Below are positions 59,493-64,000 of a DNA stretch of 64,000 bases, one piece after another. The DNA is taken from NCBI GenBank assembly GCA_030407005.1, contig JAUDYN010000006.1, positions 1,860,001 to 1,924,000 on the forward strand, written 5' to 3'. How positions within the stretch are numbered: the stretch's first letter is position 1; each line of letters opens with the position of its first letter. The DNA comes from Desarmillaria ectypa (lineage: Eukaryota > Basidiomycota > Agaricomycetes > Agaricales > Physalacriaceae). Position numbers and translations under genes: made by a program. The notes under the pieces are model-generated. The model had not been told where the DNA came from. It ran no database searches and saw nothing but the letters and a program-made list of their open reading frames with translations.

Positions 59493-60800
59493 ATGTTGCC
59501 GCAGGAGCTTGTGGATCTGATCATCGGCCACCTTCATGGAGATATACCCTCATTACAATCCTGCGCGCTCACCTCCAGAGCCTTTCTACCTTCGAGTCAG
59601 AAGGGCATTTTTTCCTGCGTTCATGTCTCCTCAAGTCCTCCATCTTCGCTCCGCGGGCATTCCTTCGAGAATTTACATACTCTACTGTCAACTTACCCGC
59701 ATATCGCTCCCTTCATCACCTCCTTCGAACTAAGCTTTCACCATGACAGCAAAGAAAAGGAATTCGAGAAGATTCTTCTGTTTCTGCCTCTCTTATGCAA
59801 TGTCCACCGATTTTTCCTTCTCTCAGCGACCAATTTAATATTCGATTGGAATTCCCTCCCAGTTCGTGTTCAAGATTCTATCGTCGCTTTCTGGCATGCA
59901 TCCAAGATTATCGACCTTCAGATAGAGGCCATGGGGCATATGGCATTTGGTGGAGGCACTTGTTTGAGAATAGGTGAATGGAGCTCATTAAAGCATTTAT
60001 CCATTCTTTGGTCCTCCCCCGAGCGGCTTTGGGAGAGTAATGATCGGGTCCCCTTCTGTTCGCCGCAGTTGGAATCTCTTACCGTTGGGCATTTCAATCT
60101 CGATTTAATCAAGAAATCTCAGTATGCTGGTCTTGATATCAGCTTCGTACGACAATTTTCTGCTACCCTGGAGAACGAGGACGACGACTCTGCCGTGCTT
60201 GATATCCAGTATCTCTTAACACAATTCCAAGACACGCTTGAATACCTTGATTTGCAGATGACACTTCAAAGTCAGCCCTGATTTCACACGTCTTCTTATT
60301 CCATTTCTGACCTGAAGATAGTAACTGCTATAGAGTTCCAGAAGAGATACAACTACTTTGACTTGTATCTATGTCGTAACCTACGGGTGGTGCATATTGG
60401 GATTGATATGCCCCAAGATCTTTTTCCGTTCACACGTCTGAGCCCTTCCGTGCAGGAAATTACTGTTGAAGTATCTTTCAAATCGCAGATGTACCCAGAT
60501 TGTTACAAGTGGTCCGTGATAGATTCTTTCATCGGGGAGCAGGATCTACCCTCGCTACTCTCGGTCAAACTGGATGTTCACGTTTCCAGGGACTTGGGTT
60601 GTAGCCTTGCCGTCTGCCACTGTGGTGCTGATGATAGTATTGACGTTTGGGAGGTAACACGAAATATGCCTATTTTACATAGCAAAGGAATTTTGAGAGT
60701 TGATAGGAAGCCTAGTGAGTATCATGGTTTCAGGGTTGGCATTCGCTTTGCTTACGGTTCATTGCAAGAACGCACGGTTTGGAGTACCATCTATCCCTAG
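59493..60800 (+). CDS. F-box-like protein
   Basis: Predicted 414 residues from exons 59493-60270 and 60334-60800. The intron donor is GTCAGC, weaker than usual, and the acceptor is GCTATAG. It joins LQ/K-FQKRYNYFDLYLC in frame. Without splicing the frame stops at 60281. The N-terminus MLPQELVDLIIGHLHGDIPS with CALTSRAFLPSSQKGIFSCV is a typical mushroom F-box-like start. The rest is leucine-rich (LFLPLLCNVHRFFLLS, SSLKHLSILW, LESLTVGHFNLDL). A second block, NLRVVHIGIDMPQDLFPFTR with SPSVQEITVEV, also occurs in the broken copy at 54135-55350. Role as substrate adaptor is inferred. Confidence 0.78.
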
Positions 60801-60959
60801 TACGAAGGATTCTATACGTCATATCATAGGGCCAAGCCAAGTTTTGTGGCTAGTATCCTTCAACTTATATCTGTATACCGTCGTGATTCTCTGCGTCACT
60901 GGCGTCTAAACCAAGGCAATATATGTGCTACTCTTGAGAACGAATCTTGAATCTCTTCG

Positions 60960-61843
60960 TCATCGTGCTGTCGTTTGTTGGCCCCCAGCTTTCTCTGACA
61001 GTCGGTCAAACTGAAAGATACATTAGCACAGATCTAGCCAATTGCGCCCTCAGATTGCTCACTAGTGGTGCATCAGCAGCATTCGCGGCAGGTATATCTA
61101 GTTTGGTATTGGCATCCTTCTGTGGTGACCGTAGCTCGCCTTTGAAACCTATATAATATATTCGCGACATTTCTTCGCCCACTGATTCACTCTAATGACA
61201 CCGTGATGAATAAGAGCATCGTGAAGACATAGTAGACTCACGAAGAATAGGCTTAGCGAAGTTATGCTGGTGAATGCTGCAACTCGCAAGGGGTATTCAG
61301 TCACTCCCATTTCTCCTTCTAAGAGACTGATATTGACTTGAGGCTTGGTATTCTCGGCATCTGCAAAATCGACGATGGTGGGGTGGTTTGCATAAATTCG
61401 TAGGTGGCGCGGCGTCGACTCTCCTCTTCCTGACATTTCGGATAAAATCACACGGAATTGAGGAAACAACAACGCAGAGACGCACCCAGCTTCAATAGGA
61501 CAGACTTTATCTTAACGTTCTGCGAGAACGGTACGTGGATAATGATCTAGAGGCCCAGATTAGTGCCCTGCTCGCTATTACAGTTGCTTGCCTCGCACCT
61601 GGTCGTCTACGCCAGATTCTGCGTATTTCCTGTCATCTTCTCTTTGGTCCCAAGGTTTGATGACGGCTTTCGCATCTTCGGGAACGGTCAGATTGAGGCC
61701 ATGGACACTTGATGAGACCCACGTTCGCTTGAACTGCACAAGAAGAGCAAGCAGAGAGCTCACTTGTCTTTATCTATCACGCCGTAGAGATTCGAGAGCT
61801 CCAGGCCGTCCAGCGTTGCAGCGATAGAATTCTCTTCCGCCAT
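60960..61843 (-). CDS. PITH-domain protein
   Basis: About 210 residues, five introns, ATG 61843 to TGA 60960. The conserved blocks are LDGLELSNLYGVIDKDNVHG, NLTVPEDAKAVIKPWDQRED, YAESGVDDQ/IIHVPFSQNV, KIKSVLLKLGRGEST, LRIYANHPTIVDFADAENTK, LEGEMGVTEYPLRVAAFTSI, TSLSLFF/SESVGEEM and SRIYYIGFKGELRSPQKDAN. The tail is PLFDRLSEKAGGQQTTAR. This is the PITH fold, named for its presence in thioredoxin-like proteins that bind the proteasome, here as a stand-alone protein like fungal and plant PITHD1. The intron AA/GTGAGC...ATCAAG/T creates the conserved Asn-Val-His. The start lies 53 bp from the start of the divergent mitochondrial gene. Intact and probably housekeeping. Confidence 0.9.
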
Positions 61844-61896
61844 CGTCGTCGTCAGTAAGGGGCTTCCAAATCGGGACGCACTTTTTTCCTTCTTTC
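61844..61896. promoter_or_regulatory. 53-bp divergent promoter
   Basis: Only 53 bases separate the start codons of the PITH gene (minus) and the mitochondrial repeat gene (plus). Core promoter parts and both leaders must overlap each other or the coding regions. The segment ends in a pyrimidine tract (TTTTTTCCTTCTTTC) directly before ATG 61897, as is usual for fungal start regions. Confidence 0.6.
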
Positions 61897-64000
61897 ATGT
61901 TACGGCTGTCGAGGCAGCTCGTAACGCGCACATCTGTGCACCGTCTGCTGCCGCCCAAGTCGCGACATGCCCTTCGTTCTTTTCACGTAACTCGACGCTG
62001 CCTCACGGACCCTCATGCGGAGCAAAAGTTTCGGTTTTCCAAAATTCGCGCGCGGCTCCGACCGGGACTGCCTACCCATGAGTTGACGGCTTTGGTGGGG
62101 GAATTGGAGGGGCTAGCGCCGTCACCAGCATATATGGATGCTGTATACATAGAAATTGAAGAGCAATATCCCGGTCTGGATAGACAGAAGTTGACGTTCC
62201 TCCTGGAAGGCGGTTTGGACTCGAATGGTGCGTCTGCTGCCCGTCGTAAATTTCTCCATTCCATTCGTGATTCTTTAGAAATCGACTTTCCCGAGGCCGC
62301 CAGCACATTTCTTATGAAATTGGAGGAGCCACACGTTCAGGATGCTCTCCAGTCTCTCGACGAGGACAAGCAGTTCCGACTATTGGACCTCAAGACCGCG
62401 CTGCCTTACGATGACTTTTCGGACCTGAGCGCGTTCCACAATATCGTTGATTTTCTGCGGGAGAATGAAATTGATGTTGACTTTTCCAACTTGCCAGGGG
62501 TGTTCTATGAAAGTAAGTTGTATTCAAATGTCGCGTCACATTTTCCGACATGGGCTGCTTTCCAAGGCTTGAACATTTCACTAACTCATCTTCGTTACAG
62601 GGAATACTCAAGCACCCGGCGAATCAATACCGGAAGAGTTAGAAGTCCTGTCCTCTGAGTATGAAGATGCTCTTCAGAGAGTCAATTCATTTTCACTACC
62701 ACGGCCGGAAGAGCTATTACCCGTAGAAGAGTCTCCGTCACTCTCGCCCATAGCTTCCAGCTCTAGTGAACCCGTCACAGAACCACCATTCTCGGGGGAC
62801 CTTCCACCCCCAGTTGAGCCCTTTGTACCGCCTACCCAGGACCTGGAGGTGTCGCTAGTGCCGCCTTCAGATCTGAGACTATCGCAATCAGCTGTACAAG
62901 ACTCAACACAAACTCTGGAAAAGTCACCTTCGTCTGAACCTCTCGTACCGGAACCATCTCTACCCGAGCCTGTGCTGGCTGTACTCCCGACACTGGAATC
63001 CTCTACTCCGGAATTCAACTCACCACAAGCTGAAACGTTCGCATCACCGCCTGCTGCGTCCCAGAATGTCCTAGAATCATCTCAAATTCTGCCTTCAAAT
63101 TCTTTGCAGTCATCGGATCCCCCACAACGTGAGTGCTATTGTTGTGCAAAGGAATAAGTTCTCATGTGTTCGTGCAGCGGTTTCACCGCTTCCCCAAGAC
63201 GCAAATTCAGCGTCTGCTAGCCTAGATCCCGCAAAGGAGCATCAGCAGTATGTCAAAGCCTTCTTCGACAAGTTCAACGAACCTTCTGTCGATGAGGCCA
63301 TCGACCAGTTTGATCACGACACTCGAACGGACTTGCTGAGCCTGATAACAAACGCGTCGGAAACGAACTTTGCGGATCCAAAGTGGTTTCCTGCCATCGT
63401 GGATTTCTTGTCCCAGCATGGAATTGCTCTCGACGTTTCTGACCTTCCCGAGCGTTTTTATAAGAGTTTGTGTGCCTATTAAACAATGCTGCCGTAGCTA
63501 ACTGCTATTGACAGAGCCTGAAGCGCCAAAACGACAAGCCTACCTCAAGGGTCTTGGCAGCTTTTCCCCGAGCAGACCTAGTTTCCAACAGACTTTGAAA
63601 TGGACGCCCGAACAAGCTGCCTTCGTTCACGACTTTTTTGTGAAACTATCACAACCCGCAGTTCAAGCGGCTATGAAGGGGCTGAAACCCGACCAAAAGA
63701 CAGAATTCGGAAAAATTCTCTCGCAAATGGACTCGGAAGGCGCTGCAAACGAAATGGTTTTGCCTTACGCCTTGTCATTTTTGGCTGAGCGCGACATAAA
63801 CGTGGAGACAGGCCACACTCTCCTTCCTGGTAAATACCAATTTTGTCTCTATCTAGTCGGTCCTTGATGTTTGAATTCCCACAGATGAAGACTCCAATCA
63901 GGAAGAGATCCCGCCAGGTCACCACTGGCCGAATCTCATGACGTCAGATCCTCTAATGGACTCCCGAGACGTTGTAGACTTCCCTCCAACGAAGGAGAGC
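61897..64000 (+). CDS. Mitochondrial repeat protein, 3' part beyond window
   Basis: Partial gene with at least five exons, open to the window edge. The N-terminus MLRLSRQLVTRTSVHRLLPP with ALRSFHVTRR is an Arg-rich mitochondrial targeting sequence with a likely cleavage site. After it come helical modules that end alike: FLRENEIDVDFSNLPGVFYE, FLSQHGIALDVSDLPERFYK and FLAERDINVETGHTLLP. Each is followed by an intron, so the module matches the exon pattern. Each module begins with a segment such as PAKEHQQYVKAFFDKFNEPS or TPEQAAFVHDFFVKLSQPAV. Between modules 1 and 2 lies a long Ser/Pro/Glu-rich linker (LPPPVEPFVPP, SLPEPVLAVLPTLESSTPE). Junctions E/RNTQ, QP/VS, YK/PEAP and P/DEDS keep frame. 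I do not recognise the family. A structural or RNA-binding mitochondrial role is possible. Confidence 0.8.

Overview
This window is nuclear DNA of a filamentous basidiomycete, most likely an Agaricomycete. The evidence is gene structure and content. Genes are broken by many 45-70 nt GT-AG introns with CTRAC-like branch sites. The window holds a divergent H2A/H2B pair, a laccase-type multicopper oxidase, a GMC (aryl-alcohol-oxidase-like) relic, a P450, degenerate F-box/leucine-rich genes and the seven-helix membrane protein families typical of mushrooms. I see no prophage, CRISPR array, rRNA gene or tRNA gene.

Layout. 0-5 kb: an AT-rich stretch with little coding signal, plus a decayed seven-helix protein gene (1680-2933, minus). 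5-8 kb: histone H2A (minus) and H2B (plus) share a 333-bp promoter, followed by an F-box-like gene. 9.3-12.9 kb: a decayed laccase gene, tail to tail with a secreted bacterial-type solute-binding protein. 14.6-20.5 kb: a 59-bp-arm hairpin in front of an acetoacetate-decarboxylase-like gene, then relics of a GMC oxidase, a seven-helix protein and a cell-surface protein. 24.3-30.2 kb: an F-box-like gene, a complete P450 and the mRNA-export adaptor ALYREF/Yra1. 32.1-39.9 kb: a cluster of small covarying hairpins, a bHLH transcription-factor gene with several reading-frame lesions, a Ran1/Ksp1-type kinase and a KEN-box protein. 40.5-45 kb: a many-exon NCS1 permease and a 6-phosphofructo-2-kinase that lacks the phosphatase histidine. 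48.6-53.7 kb: a helical hypothetical protein, an MFS relic and an ELYS-like nuclear-pore protein. 54.1-64 kb: an F-box relic, a GH5 beta-1,3-glucanase, an intact MFS transporter, an intact F-box gene, a PITH-domain protein and, head to head with it across 53 bp, a mitochondrial repeat protein that runs off the right edge.

The genes form no operon-like pathway. Conserved housekeeping genes (histones, ALYREF, kinase, PFK-2, ELYS, PITH, GH5) are intact and compact. Between them lie accessory genes (laccase, GMC, seven-helix proteins, MFS, F-box) in various stages of decay. MFS and F-box genes each occur as one intact and one broken copy within about 10 kb, which points to local duplication followed by loss. 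The least explained object is the hairpin cluster at 32.1-32.5 kb. Its outer and inner stems vary but stay complementary, while a 7-nt bulge stays constant.

Exon boundaries were set by eye from splice consensus and reading frame, so small errors are possible.
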